A stretch of 39,683 bases of DNA from Kangiellaceae bacterium (GTDB lineage Bacteria > Pseudomonadota > Gammaproteobacteria > Enterobacterales > Kangiellaceae): the NCBI GenBank assembly GCA_026196875.1, contig JAPHTP010000130.1:1-39683 (forward strand), in the 5' to 3' direction. Below the pieces are notes generated by a model. The model had not been told where the DNA came from and did no database searches. It worked only from the letters and a program-made list of their open reading frames with translations. This document shows positions 31,817-39,683 of the stretch, in pieces. How positions within the stretch are numbered: position 1 is the stretch's first letter; each line of letters begins with the position of its first letter. The position numbers and the translations under genes are program-made.

Positions 31817-34800
31817 ATGATTAGATTTTTTGCCGCCCATCCCACGGCAGGTAATTTGTTGATGGTGCTATTTATGGCATTAGGAATTATGACCCTGCCT
31901 GATATTAAACGGGAAACTTTTCCCGAAGTTAAAGCCTATTCGGCTGAAGTGAGAGTGCCTTACCCCGGGGCGACGCCGAGTGATGTAGAGCAAGGAATTT
32001 GTTTGGTGCTGGAAGATGCGCTAGATGGCATTAGTTTTATTGAAGAAAAAAACTGTGAGGCCAGGCAAAATTTAGGATTGATGACAGTTAAGATGTTGGA
32101 GCAAGGTGACTTTGACAAATTTCTTGATGATGTTAAGAGCGCGGTTGATGGCATTAGTGACTTTCCCGATGAAGCTGAAACCGCAACGGTTAAGGAAAAA
32201 GGGCGAACTCAAAATGTCATTTCGATTGCATTGAGCGGCAATTTACCGAGGGTGGAGCTTAAAACACTCGCGGAGCAGATAAAACAGAAACTATTGCAAC
32301 ACCCGCAAATACCCCTAGTTGAAATAACCGGATTTTCCGAAAGGCAACTTAGGGTGGAAGTTTCTAATGAAAAGTTGCGTAATTACGGCTTAAATCTACA
32401 GGAGCTTGCCAGCTTAATTAGCAAACAGGATATTGACCTCCCGGTAGGTTCTGTTGAGACGCCATTTCGAGAAATGCAGCTTAGAGTCAATGATGAGCGA
32501 AAGTCTGCCACAGAACTTGCCCAACTGACCATATTGAGTGGTGATAATGGCAATGAAATTCGCTTGGGTGATATCGCCACCATTACTGATACTTTTGAAC
32601 TCGCCGAAGATAAGGTGAGTTACAATCGGAAAAACACCGCTTTACTTAAAATAAACAAAAATACTATTGATGATAGCTTGAGAGTTCTAGAAGCCGTCGA
32701 AGAAGTCGTCGCCCGTGAAACAGCCAAACTACCGGCGGGGATTGAGCTGTCTTTAACCCAAGACGCCACCAGTATTGTAAAAGACAGGATCCAGCTTTTA
32801 GTTTCAAATGCTTGGCAAGGGTTATTACTTGTATTTGGCGTCATGTGGTTGTTCTTTACTATTCGCTATGCGTTCTGGGTAGTTATGGGGTTACCGGTTA
32901 GTTTCCTGGCAAGCTTTTTTGTTTTAGCCCACTTTGGTATCACAATCAATATGATTTCCATGGTAGCGCTGCTTTTGGCGCTCGGCATATTAATGGACGA
33001 TGCGATAGTTATTTCAGAATCAATTGGTAGCCAAATGAAAAAAGGTGCGACGCCGTTACAGGCTGCGGTCGAAGGAACTAAGACCGTCGCCAGAGGTGTT
33101 TTATCGTCTTTCGCGACCACCCTGTGTATTTTTATTGGGTTGGTATTTATCGAAGGTGATCTTGGGCAAATACTGAAAGTTATTCCTATAGTTTTAATTT
33201 CGGTTATCAGCGTTTCTCTAGTCGAAGCCTTTCTTATTCTGCCTGGCCATTTAAATCATTCGCTCTCCCATGCACATAAAAAAGAACCTTCAAAGTTTCG
33301 CCAGGACTTTGATTCGAAATTCGAAGAGCTAAGGCAGAGGGTATTTCGGTTTGTAGAGAAATTAGTAAAGTATCGTTACGCATTTATTGGCGGTGTAATT
33401 GGGATATTCGCGCTATCGGTTAGCATGCTTTCGTCGGGTATTTTAAAGTTCTCCGCCTTTCCTAATATTGAAGGAGATATGGTTCAGGCAAGAATTTTAA
33501 CGCCGGCTGGAACACCGCTTGAGCAAACCGAATTAGTTATCGATAAGCTAGTCGATGCGTTGGAAAAAACTGGGCAAGAATTCCAGCAAGATGAATCACA
33601 ACAACTCATCAAAGCGATCACTATTAGTAATAATGAAAATGCAGATGCAATGGAATCAGGTGCTCACTTGGCGACAATCACAATTGATTTGCTTACCGCA
33701 GAGGTGAGAAATACCAAAATTCAAGCTTTTATCAATCGTTGGCGTGAGTTAACCGGAGTGATCCCGCAAGCGCAAACCATATCATTTAAAGAGCCATCGA
33801 TAGGCCCGAGCGGCCGGGCTATTCAAATCCGGATCTTTGGTGATGATTTTGAGCGATTATCTGCAGCTTCTTTCGATTTGCAAAATTGGTTAAGTGGTTA
33901 TCCGGGAGTTAATAATTTGATGGACGATCTGCGGCCAGGCAAACCAGAGTTTACCGTCAGGTTAAAACCGGGTGCGACTAGTCTTGGTATCGATATGCAA
34001 ACCATCGCCAGCCAGTTGCGGGCAGCATTTCAAGGAACTAAGGTTTTGGAAACCAATGTTGACTTAGAAACTTTCGAAGTAACCGTGATGCTTGATAAAA
34101 ATTCACGAGATGAGTTTGTCGACTTCGATACTTTTGCAATTATTCATCCACAAAACAAAGCAGTTATACCATTATCTTCTGTTGCAGAAATTCAAATGAC
34201 GCGTGGATTTTCGCGAATTAGTCGGGTAAACAATCAAAGAGCTGTAACTATCTACGGTGATATCGACGCAGAGGTTAACAACACCAACCAGGTACTTAGT
34301 GATGTCGCAAAACGCTGGCTCCCACAATTTGAGAAAAACTATCCTGATTTAAGGCTTTCCTATGAAGGTGAAGTTAAAAATGCTGGCACTACCCAAAAGT
34401 CGATGATGAGTGCATTTGTATTGGGACTTTTCGGTGTTTTTATTTTGCTTTCTTTCCAGTTTGAAAGTTATTCAGAACCACTTGTTGTATTGGTAGCGAT
34501 ACCGTTGGCATTGATTGGTGTTATTTGGGGCCATTTAATAATGGGATTACAATTTACCATGCCATCGATGCTGGGGTTTGTTTCTCTAGCTGGTATTGTG
34601 GTGAATGACTCGATTTTGCTGGTCGAATTTGTAAAACGGCGGGTAGCCGAAGGACTGAGTGTCCACGATGCTGCAGCTAAGGCGAGTTATGATCGATTTA
34701 GAGCGGTCCTGTTAACTTCTATTACGACTATCGCCGGAATGACGCCACTTCTATTTGAGACGAGTTTGCAAGCGCAAGTTTTAATTCCCTTGGCGACCAG

Positions 34801-34945
34801 TATCGTTTTTGGGATAGCAACTTCAACTCTGTTAGTTCTATTTGTGATCCCTTGTTTGTATTCTATTTTGGAAGATTTTGGAATGGCCAAAGCGATAGTT
34901 CAGACAAGACAGCAGACTACTGCCGAAAATATTGGTGCAGTTTAG
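31817..34945 (+). CDS. RND (HAE1-type) efflux permease
   Basis: Inner-membrane proton-driven pump, 1042 residues, the usual length. The first helix is at 12-29, followed by a periplasmic porter domain (about 35-330) and helices 2-6. Helix 4 carries the proton-relay Asp pair in ILMDDAIVISESIG near residue 400. The second periplasmic domain lies around 560-860. The second-half helices include the Lys-bearing DSILLVEFVKRR that completes the Asp-Asp-Lys relay. GGAGGGTAAATAG precedes ATG 31817. The closest type is the AcrB-like multidrug group rather than heavy-metal pumps, but substrate is not readable. It needs an outer-membrane factor encoded elsewhere. Confidence 0.94.
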   Translation: MIRFFAAHPTAGNLLMVLFMALGIMTLPDIKRETFPEVKAYSAEVRVPYPGATPSDVEQGICLVLEDALDGISFIEEKNCEARQNLGLMTVKMLEQGDFDKFLDDVKSAVDGISDFPDEAETATVKEKGRTQNVISIALSGNLPRVELKTLAEQIKQKLLQHPQIPLVEITGFSERQLRVEVSNEKLRNYGLNLQELASLISKQDIDLPVGSVETPFREMQLRVNDERKSATELAQLTILSGDNGNEIRLGDIATITDTFELAEDKVSYNRKNTALLKINKNTIDDSLRVLEAVEEVVARETAKLPAGIELSLTQDATSIVKDRIQLLVSNAWQGLLLVFGVMWLFFTIRYAFWVVMGLPVSFLASFFVLAHFGITINMISMVALLLALGILMDDAIVISESIGSQMKKGATPLQAAVEGTKTVARGVLSSFATTLCIFIGLVFIEGDLGQILKVIPIVLISVISVSLVEAFLILPGHLNHSLSHAHKKEPSKFRQDFDSKFEELRQRVFRFVEKLVKYRYAFIGGVIGIFALSVSMLSSGILKFSAFPNIEGDMVQARILTPAGTPLEQTELVIDKLVDALEKTGQEFQQDESQQLIKAITISNNENADAMESGAHLATITIDLLTAEVRNTKIQAFINRWRELTGVIPQAQTISFKEPSIGPSGRAIQIRIFGDDFERLSAASFDLQNWLSGYPGVNNLMDDLRPGKPEFTVRLKPGATSLGIDMQTIASQLRAAFQGTKVLETNVDLETFEVTVMLDKNSRDEFVDFDTFAIIHPQNKAVIPLSSVAEIQMTRGFSRISRVNNQRAVTIYGDIDAEVNNTNQVLSDVAKRWLPQFEKNYPDLRLSYEGEVKNAGTTQKSMMSAFVLGLFGVFILLSFQFESYSEPLVVLVAIPLALIGVIWGHLIMGLQFTMPSMLGFVSLAGIVVNDSILLVEFVKRRVAEGLSVHDAAAKASYDRFRAVLLTSITTIAGMTPLLFETSLQAQVLIPLATSIVFGIATSTLLVLFVIPCLYSILEDFGMAKAIVQTRQQTTAENIGAV

Positions 34946-34974
34946 TTTGGGTACGACTTTTATTCGGCTTTAGT

Positions 34975-35205
34975 TCAAGATTTATCGATAGTCGCTTTAC
35001 TAATCGTGCTTTCTTCTTTGACTAAGCCATGAAATGTATTCAGTCTACGAATATAGAGGCATAACTCGGACTCGGCTTCTCTATGTGAATTAAAGGGGCC
35101 AAGTTCGGTGTGTTCTCTAGTTTGAAACCACCAGCCATCGTCGGTGTGATAAAAGCGGTCGGAGCGAAACCAAGATTTCCTGTCTTCTCCTGTTCTAACT
35201 TGCAT
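34975..35205 (-). CDS. DUF6316 family small protein
   Basis: A 76-residue cytosolic protein. The pattern RSDRFYHTDDGWWFQTREHT then LGPFNSHREAESELCLYIRR is that of DUF6316, found in Pseudomonas and related bacteria, with aromatic residues suggesting a compact beta-sheet fold. Function is unknown to me. It is convergent with the RND permease gene, with a 29-base gap. No operon partner is seen. Confidence 0.75.
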   Translation of the reverse strand: MQVRTGEDRKSWFRSDRFYHTDDGWWFQTREHTELGPFNSHREAESELCLYIRRLNTFHGLVKEESTISKATIDKS

Positions 35206-35370
35206 GGTACTTCCTCGCTACATATAAGCTATCTATTAAGTGTAGAACGGAAGAATCTCAATAAGTAATATTTGTTTAGCCTTAAAACAATCGGTTTAAA
35301 ATGATTTGGTGCTTTTAATAAAGTTGGCAGGCGCTGTGCTTAGGTTGATAGTTATGTCGGGCTTAAGTAT
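35206..35370. other. Intergenic region without recognisable content
   Basis: 165 AT-rich bases between the DUF6316 gene and the end of the ammonia-lyase gene. I see no ORF, no convincing hairpin and no clear promoter hexamers apart from generic A/T runs that could serve the DUF6316 gene. Confidence 0.6.
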
Positions 35371-36570
35371 TTATGCTTCAGCTTTGACAAGTGTTTGATA
35401 AAACTCTGGATTAGTATCACCTTCCGTCGAAATGAAAAGTGTAATAGAGTCACTATTAAGCCCTATTTTTTCGGTTACCGATTGATTATCTGGATTTGAA
35501 ACTAATGACTCTAATAGCCCTAGCGTAACTGCGGCGGACTCACCCGATATGACTCTTGCGTCTGTCGCGAATGGATTAGCAAACCGATTCATTCCTTGAA
35601 TTGTGATCTGGTCTTCGCAGCTAAAATAAGCTGAAGTTAACGGCCATAAAATCTCCCAAGCTAGATCGCTCGGTCGTCCGCAAGCCAGTCCAGCCATAAT
35701 TGTTTGATGTTCGCCACCGACCTCTACGGGCTTTCCCTGTTTGGCGGAATGGTAAAAACAAGCCGCATTTTTAGGTTCAACCAATATGACTTTGGGCATA
35801 GGATTTTGTCGAGATCGAGATTCAATATAAAAATAAAGGGCTACTGCCGCGGCAAAAGAACCGACTCCAGCTTGTAGGAATACGTGAGTCGGCCATTGGT
35901 TGGACTGGGTGCTAAGTTCCGCGCAAATTGTAAAATAGCCGCGCATAATATTGGCTGGAATTTCAATATAACCGGGCCAGGCGGTATCTTGAATCAAATT
36001 CCACTGGTTTTGTCGGGCAAGCCCAGCGCACAGCTCTACCGTTTTATCATAATTAAAATCAGTAATTTCTACCTCTTCGGTAAACGCTTGAATGGCCTCT
36101 TTTCTACAAGCTAATGTGCCTTTGGGCATAAAAATATGTGACCGACAGCCAAATAATTGGGCACTCCAAGCAACGGCTTTACCATGGTTACCGTCGGTAG
36201 TAGTGGCAAATTCCAGATCACTATACTCGGCTTTCCTTTGTCGCAGTTGTGCGTATGATAGGTTTTTTTTACAACCCAAATAAGTTGAAATCAACCGAGC
36301 TATAGCGTAGCTGGCGCCAAGCCCTTTGAACGCTTTTAAATCAAATCGAGAACTTTCATCTTTAACTAAGATACTTTTTACCCCAAACCTTTGGGCTAGC
36401 TCTGTTAAATCAACAAGCGGTGTTTCTCGGTATCCAGGGATACCCTGATGGAATTGGGTGACCTCGCTAATAATTGAATCGTTGATTAACGTTAATGCCC
36501 GCCGAGGCAGTTCGCCGATATCTGTAATGATATTGTTTGGATCAGAAATATAAGCTTCAAAATCATTCAT
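35371..36570 (-). CDS. dpaL: Diaminopropionate ammonia-lyase (PLP enzyme)
   Basis: Converts 2,3-diaminopropionate to pyruvate and ammonia, and often acts on D-serine too. At 399 residues it matches E. coli YgeX. The PLP lysine is Lys82 in DLKAFKGLGASYA. The catalytic acids are Asp126 in TTTDGNHGKAVAW and Asp195 in LIQDTAWPGY. The cofactor phosphate region is THVFLQAGVGSFAAAV. Together these distinguish it from threonine dehydratase and serine dehydratase. It stands 30 bases upstream (same strand) of the region before the GST gene, so the two may be co-transcribed, without obvious pathway logic. Confidence 0.9.
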   Translation of the reverse strand: MNDFEAYISDPNNIITDIGELPRRALTLINDSIISEVTQFHQGIPGYRETPLVDLTELAQRFGVKSILVKDESSRFDLKAFKGLGASYAIARLISTYLGCKKNLSYAQLRQRKAEYSDLEFATTTDGNHGKAVAWSAQLFGCRSHIFMPKGTLACRKEAIQAFTEEVEITDFNYDKTVELCAGLARQNQWNLIQDTAWPGYIEIPANIMRGYFTICAELSTQSNQWPTHVFLQAGVGSFAAAVALYFYIESRSRQNPMPKVILVEPKNAACFYHSAKQGKPVEVGGEHQTIMAGLACGRPSDLAWEILWPLTSAYFSCEDQITIQGMNRFANPFATDARVISGESAAVTLGLLESLVSNPDNQSVTEKIGLNSDSITLFISTEGDTNPEFYQTLVKAEA

Positions 36571-36599
36571 AGATTTAAATTACTTAAGCGCAGAGACAT

Positions 36600-37250
36600 T
36601 TAGATTTCAGCCTGTTCAATTACTGCTTTTTCGGCTACGCCTTCTCTGACCCATTCTTCTATTGCTGTTAGTGAGAGAATGGACTGCATATATTGCTTGG
36701 CCACTGAACCAACGTCAATTCCGTAGCAGTGAAACCTGAGTACTACCGGAGCATACATCGCGTCGGCGATGGTAAAGTCACCGAATAAAAATGCCCCTTC
36801 TTTTTGATAGTGAATGCGGCAGTCCTGCCAAATTGAATTAATACGGTTGATTTCGCCTTGCAAGCTATCGCTTTCAACTTTAAAAACGATATTTTTCCGG
36901 CAGTTCATCGGTAAGCAGTCTCGGATTTGGTTAAACCCTGAGTGCATTTCGGCCGAAATTGAACGAGCTAAAGCTCTCGCTTCCAAATTCTCCGGCCAGC
37001 AATGTTTTTCAGGGTAAGCTTCTGCAATATATTCACAGATAGCGAGAGAATCCCAAGTTCTCACTTCACTATTTTTTAAAAATGGTACTAGTCCAGCCGG
37101 CGAGTGCTTCTGTATCTCCTGCTTGGTATCTTCTCGATAAAGTAAAATTTTCTCTTCAGTAAAAGGAATGTCCTTAACTTTCAGCAGGAGCCAAGGGCGT
37201 AGTGACCAAGAAGAGTAGTTCTTATTACCGATAACTAAATGATTTTTCAT
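36600..37250 (-). CDS. Glutathione S-transferase family protein
   Basis: A 216-residue cytosolic protein with an N-terminal thioredoxin-like domain (about 1-80): KNYSSWSLRPWLLL, where the Ser/Tyr region near residues 12-15 probably supplies the catalytic hydroxyl, then SPAGLVPFL with the cis-proline and TWDSLAICEYIAEAYP with the glutathione gamma-Glu contact. An all-alpha C-terminal domain follows. It resembles the YfcF-like group. It could conjugate or reduce with glutathione; a specific substrate is not evident. The neighbouring sulfur-type metallohydrolase would fit a thiol-metabolism theme (inference). Confidence 0.9.
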   Translation of the reverse strand: MKNHLVIGNKNYSSWSLRPWLLLKVKDIPFTEEKILLYREDTKQEIQKHSPAGLVPFLKNSEVRTWDSLAICEYIAEAYPEKHCWPENLEARALARSISAEMHSGFNQIRDCLPMNCRKNIVFKVESDSLQGEINRINSIWQDCRIHYQKEGAFLFGDFTIADAMYAPVVLRFHCYGIDVGSVAKQYMQSILSLTAIEEWVREGVAEKAVIEQAEI

Positions 37251-37280
37251 GAAGGCAACCTTTGTAAAATTGAGAAATCC

Positions 37281-38144
37281 TTATCCAAATTTATTTAACG
37301 GTAGTTTTATGAAACGGGTTCCCTTGTCTCCTTTAGGAGGTAGCTTCCCGCCACGAATATTGATTTGTAAAGACGGTAAAATCAGTTTAGGGACTGCAAG
37401 TTGTGCGTCTCTTTCAGTGCGCATTTTCACAAATTCTTCCTCGGAGACAGAATCATTAATATGAATATTGCTAGCTTTTTGCTCTGCCACGGTTGTCTCG
37501 TATTTTAATTCACGACCGCCGGGCATATAGTCATGACACATAAACAGTCTTGTTTCAGCAGGCAAGCTCAAGGTCTTTTGCAATGACTGGTATAACTGGC
37601 GTGCATCGCCACCGGGAAAATCACAACGCGCGGTACCGAAATCGGGCATAAATATTGTGTCGCCTACAAATGCAGCGTTGCCTATCATATAAGTACAGCA
37701 ACTCGGCGTATGCCCTGGTGTGTGCATTACTTGAATATTTAACTTACCTAGTTCTAATTTGTCACCGTCATCTACTAAATGGTCAAAATCTTGCGGCAAT
37801 CCTTGCTCTTCAGATGCCAAGTCAAATATCTCATTAAAAGTCTGCTGTACTTGACGAATATTCGTGCCAATCACGGTTTTGGCATCGGTATTTTGTTTAA
37901 TCCATTGCGCAGCAGTGATATGGTCGGCATGGGCATGGGTTTCCAGTACCCATTTTAAGGATAGGTTTTTATTTGTTAATTCGGTGAGCAATTTTTCCGC
38001 GCTTTTGGTGTTGGTGGTTACCGCCGCAGGATCGTAGTCCAAGACCGGATCAATGATTGCCGCGTGTAGTGTTTCAGGGCAATATACCAAGTGAGTTAAT
38101 GAAAAAGTAGCTTTATCAAAATAAGTCTGAACAATCGGCTTCAT
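37281..38144 (-). CDS. MBL-fold metallohydrolase, persulfide dioxygenase-like
   Basis: A 287-residue cytosolic protein of the glyoxalase II / ETHE1 branch. The metal motif is THAHADH with His70, His72, Asp74 and His75. Further ligands are His145 in HTPGHTPSC and Asp162 in FVGDTIFMPD, and the conserved CHDYMPGG follows. The single-iron persulfide dioxygenase group (and the Blh/BlhA proteins of sulfide-responsive operons) share the FGTARCDFPGGDA stretch seen here. Oxidation of glutathione persulfide to sulfite is therefore likely. Glyoxalase II activity is less likely. The GST gene lies 30 bases downstream on the same strand. Confidence 0.85.
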   Translation of the reverse strand: MKPIVQTYFDKATFSLTHLVYCPETLHAAIIDPVLDYDPAAVTTNTKSAEKLLTELTNKNLSLKWVLETHAHADHITAAQWIKQNTDAKTVIGTNIRQVQQTFNEIFDLASEEQGLPQDFDHLVDDGDKLELGKLNIQVMHTPGHTPSCCTYMIGNAAFVGDTIFMPDFGTARCDFPGGDARQLYQSLQKTLSLPAETRLFMCHDYMPGGRELKYETTVAEQKASNIHINDSVSEEEFVKMRTERDAQLAVPKLILPSLQINIRGGKLPPKGDKGTRFIKLPLNKFG

Positions 38145-38244
38145 GTCATTTATTCCTAGTGTTATTCGGCACTTAGTTTAGCATGTTGCTTACAGACTTA
38201 AAGTAACCGAATTTGTTCTTTTAACCGATATAAATATTTACTCG

Positions 38245-39345
38245 ATGCATATTTCTTTGAAACTTAAACTAAGCGCACTGTTAGCCTCTATTTTAATTGC
38301 TGCGCTTGCCTATTTACTATTACTACCATCAGATAGTTATGAAAGATATCGACAGGTCCCAGAGGTTGAGCTTCAAGTTCCATCAACTCGGCTAAAGTAT
38401 AACCAGCAGACCGAAAATCTAATTCGGCAATTTATTCAACAAACCGAAGATCCAAAAGAAAAGGCGATCCTTGGCGGACTCCATTGGTTATTGGGTTTTA
38501 TTGATAAAGAAGAAAACTTTGAAGCTGTTTTCAGTGACTTTGTGATTTTAAGTGCAGAACTTGCGCGTACTTCAAAACGCCCTCTTCAACGCCGCGCCGC
38601 GCGTCAATTATTGAATAACACTTTAGCTCGAGGAGCAAAACAGTTACCGCAGTTGTTTCCGGCCAACACCGATGGACTTTGGGATTTCATTGGTGTTTTG
38701 CAGGTGGTATGGGCAAGTGATAATCATCGAGGACTCTATGTTGATTTTTACCGCGACCAATTTTCGAATGTAGAGAAGGCGGCTTATAGCTCAGAACTTC
38801 TATTTAGCGAGTCTATAACAAAGCGAGACTATGAGATCATAGGCGATTATTTGATCGATACCTCGTTTCTCTACTATTTCACCCAAAAGAATCCTGACAG
38901 CAAGATTCTCCTGCCTCCTGAGCAATTTGACACGTATCTAGACCAATTGGTCGCATTTGATTACGACTCGACCCTCCATTATTACAGTGATGAGTTTTCT
39001 GACTTAGCCTACCTGGCAACCCACATAGTGTTGGTGCTAACCAATTACGGCGAGCTAGGAGTTCGTGAGGGCGTTAACACAGAAAAAGTGGCAGACTACA
39101 TCAACGAAAGCTATCAAGACGTCAGGTTTAAACTCGGAGATATAGATTTGCTGGCGGAATACCTACAGTGCCTCAAAATATTGTTTAAAAACCACGATCC
39201 TCGAATCGCCACCACCGAAGCGTTTCTATTATCACTGCAACGCTCAGATGGGTCCTGGGGAAGCTTAAGTGATTTTAGCAGTGAACCTTACATTCAGTTT
39301 CATCCGACTTGGGCAGTACTCACCGGATTAAATCATCCTTACTGA
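38245..39345 (+). CDS. Membrane-anchored protein of unknown function with toroid-like end
   Basis: A 366-residue protein I cannot place. An N-terminal helix (LKLSALLASILIAALAYLLLL, split by the first few polar residues) anchors it, so the rest is probably periplasmic. The body is mostly helical. Its end, SLQRSDGSWGSLSDF then YIQFHPTWAVLTGLNH, resembles the QxDGSWG / H-TW-A repeats of alpha/alpha-toroid proteins such as terpene cyclases and prenyltransferase beta subunits. Only one clear repeat is seen and no catalytic DxDD motif, so an enzyme role is not supported. It is divergent from the persulfide dioxygenase-like gene. Confidence 0.65.
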   Translation: MHISLKLKLSALLASILIAALAYLLLLPSDSYERYRQVPEVELQVPSTRLKYNQQTENLIRQFIQQTEDPKEKAILGGLHWLLGFIDKEENFEAVFSDFVILSAELARTSKRPLQRRAARQLLNNTLARGAKQLPQLFPANTDGLWDFIGVLQVVWASDNHRGLYVDFYRDQFSNVEKAAYSSELLFSESITKRDYEIIGDYLIDTSFLYYFTQKNPDSKILLPPEQFDTYLDQLVAFDYDSTLHYYSDEFSDLAYLATHIVLVLTNYGELGVREGVNTEKVADYINESYQDVRFKLGDIDLLAEYLQCLKILFKNHDPRIATTEAFLLSLQRSDGSWGSLSDFSSEPYIQFHPTWAVLTGLNHPY

Positions 39346-39521
39346 TCTGCGCCCCTCCGGAGCTCTTATATCCATCGAGGAATTAGACTAGACTTAAAGT
39401 GAAAAAGTGAACAATTAACGTTGAATAAGAAGTCCATTCGCTTTTCTAATGCTATCTCATAGTGTAATATTGCGAATGCAACATTCAGCTTCTATCGGTT
39501 TAGACTGCTTAAGGGATCCCG

Positions 39522-39683
39522 TTGTATAACAAATTTCTTCTTATATATGGTTTGATGGACCAAACTGATAAAAAGCAGTTGCTTTTTATTCTAGGCACTT
39601 CGATTGCCAATGGCCTTTTTAGTGTAATTGGTATTGCCTCGGTTCTTCCTTTTATTTCGCTAATCACCGAACCAGAGTTGGCA
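39522..39683 (+). CDS. Start of an ABC exporter (membrane domain), cut by window end
   Basis: 54 codons are visible. The first full frame begins at TTG 39522, five bases after AAGGGA and just downstream of an in-frame TAA, reading (M)YNKFLLIYGLMDQTDKKQLL. ATG 39555 is an alternative but would remove the amphipathic N-terminus. The segment IANGLFSVIGIASVLPFISL and ITEPELA are typical of the first membrane helix of fused permease-ATPase exporters of the PglK/polysaccharide type. The ATPase end lies outside the window, so this is a family-level guess. Confidence 0.6.
   Translation, partial: MYNKFLLIYGLMDQTDKKQLLFILGTSIANGLFSVIGIASVLPFISLITEPELA

Noticed and set aside
39434-39530. Short ORF (26 codons) before the terminal ABC gene
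   Set aside because: No ribosome site or resemblance; it overlaps the better supported TTG start.
1-39683. Search by eye for tRNA genes, CRISPR arrays, prophage or insertion sequences
   Set aside because: No repeat-spacer pattern, transposase, integrase or cloverleaf was found; gene content and order are typical chromosomal.

Overview
The window reads as ordinary chromosome of a gammaproteobacterium with moderate-to-low GC, probably marine. Support comes from the conserved block fau (ygfA) - 6S RNA - zapA - small coiled-coil gene, divergent from ygfB - pepP - ubiH - ubiI, from rsmB-trkA-trkH, and from RegB/RegA-type and sigma-54 regulators. Assignment to Kangiellaceae-like bacteria is only a guess. 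I saw no phage, insertion sequence, CRISPR array, tRNA or rRNA operon.

Layout. 1-4243: end of rsmB, then trkA and trkH (rRNA methylation and K+ uptake). 4269-7676: exported DUF885 metalloprotein, DUF1289 Cys protein, hotdog acyl-CoA thioesterase, exported beta-lactamase-fold serine hydrolase. 7806-11927: a TonB-dependent copper-type receptor divergent from a RegB/RegA redox two-component pair, with a RegA-like inverted repeat midway between them. 12007-13691: exported orphan protein, rpiA, and a 43-residue membrane peptide behind a hairpin-rich leader. 13946-20024: the housekeeping block around 6S RNA, zapA, ygfB, pepP and the ubiquinone hydroxylases. 20194-22176: membrane-bound class III adenylate cyclase with a probable TTG start.

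22204-34945 is the most interesting part. A six-gene minus-strand cluster encodes a MacAB-like exporter (adaptor, ATPase, two FtsX-type permeases) followed by an NtrC-type sigma-54 activator and its NtrY-like kinase. In front of the adaptor gene lies a near-consensus sigma-54 promoter, and 43-75 bp further upstream three GAACAC repeats are spaced exactly 11 bp apart. The activator at the end of the cluster therefore probably switches on its own exporter. On the other strand a TetR gene, its 28-bp perfect palindrome, and a HAE1-type RND pump (adaptor plus permease, no outer-membrane partner) run the opposite way. Two exporters are thus controlled from one 231-bp intergenic region.

34975-39683: DUF6316 protein, diaminopropionate ammonia-lyase, glutathione S-transferase, persulfide-dioxygenase-like metallohydrolase, an anchored alpha/alpha-toroid-like orphan, and the start of an ABC exporter cut by the window edge.

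The best candidates for new biology are the self-activating sigma-54 exporter cluster, the RegA-like site between regBA and a copper receptor that lacks the OprC plug cysteine, and the 43-residue membrane peptide with its structured leader. All functional claims come from reading motifs by eye. No database search was run.
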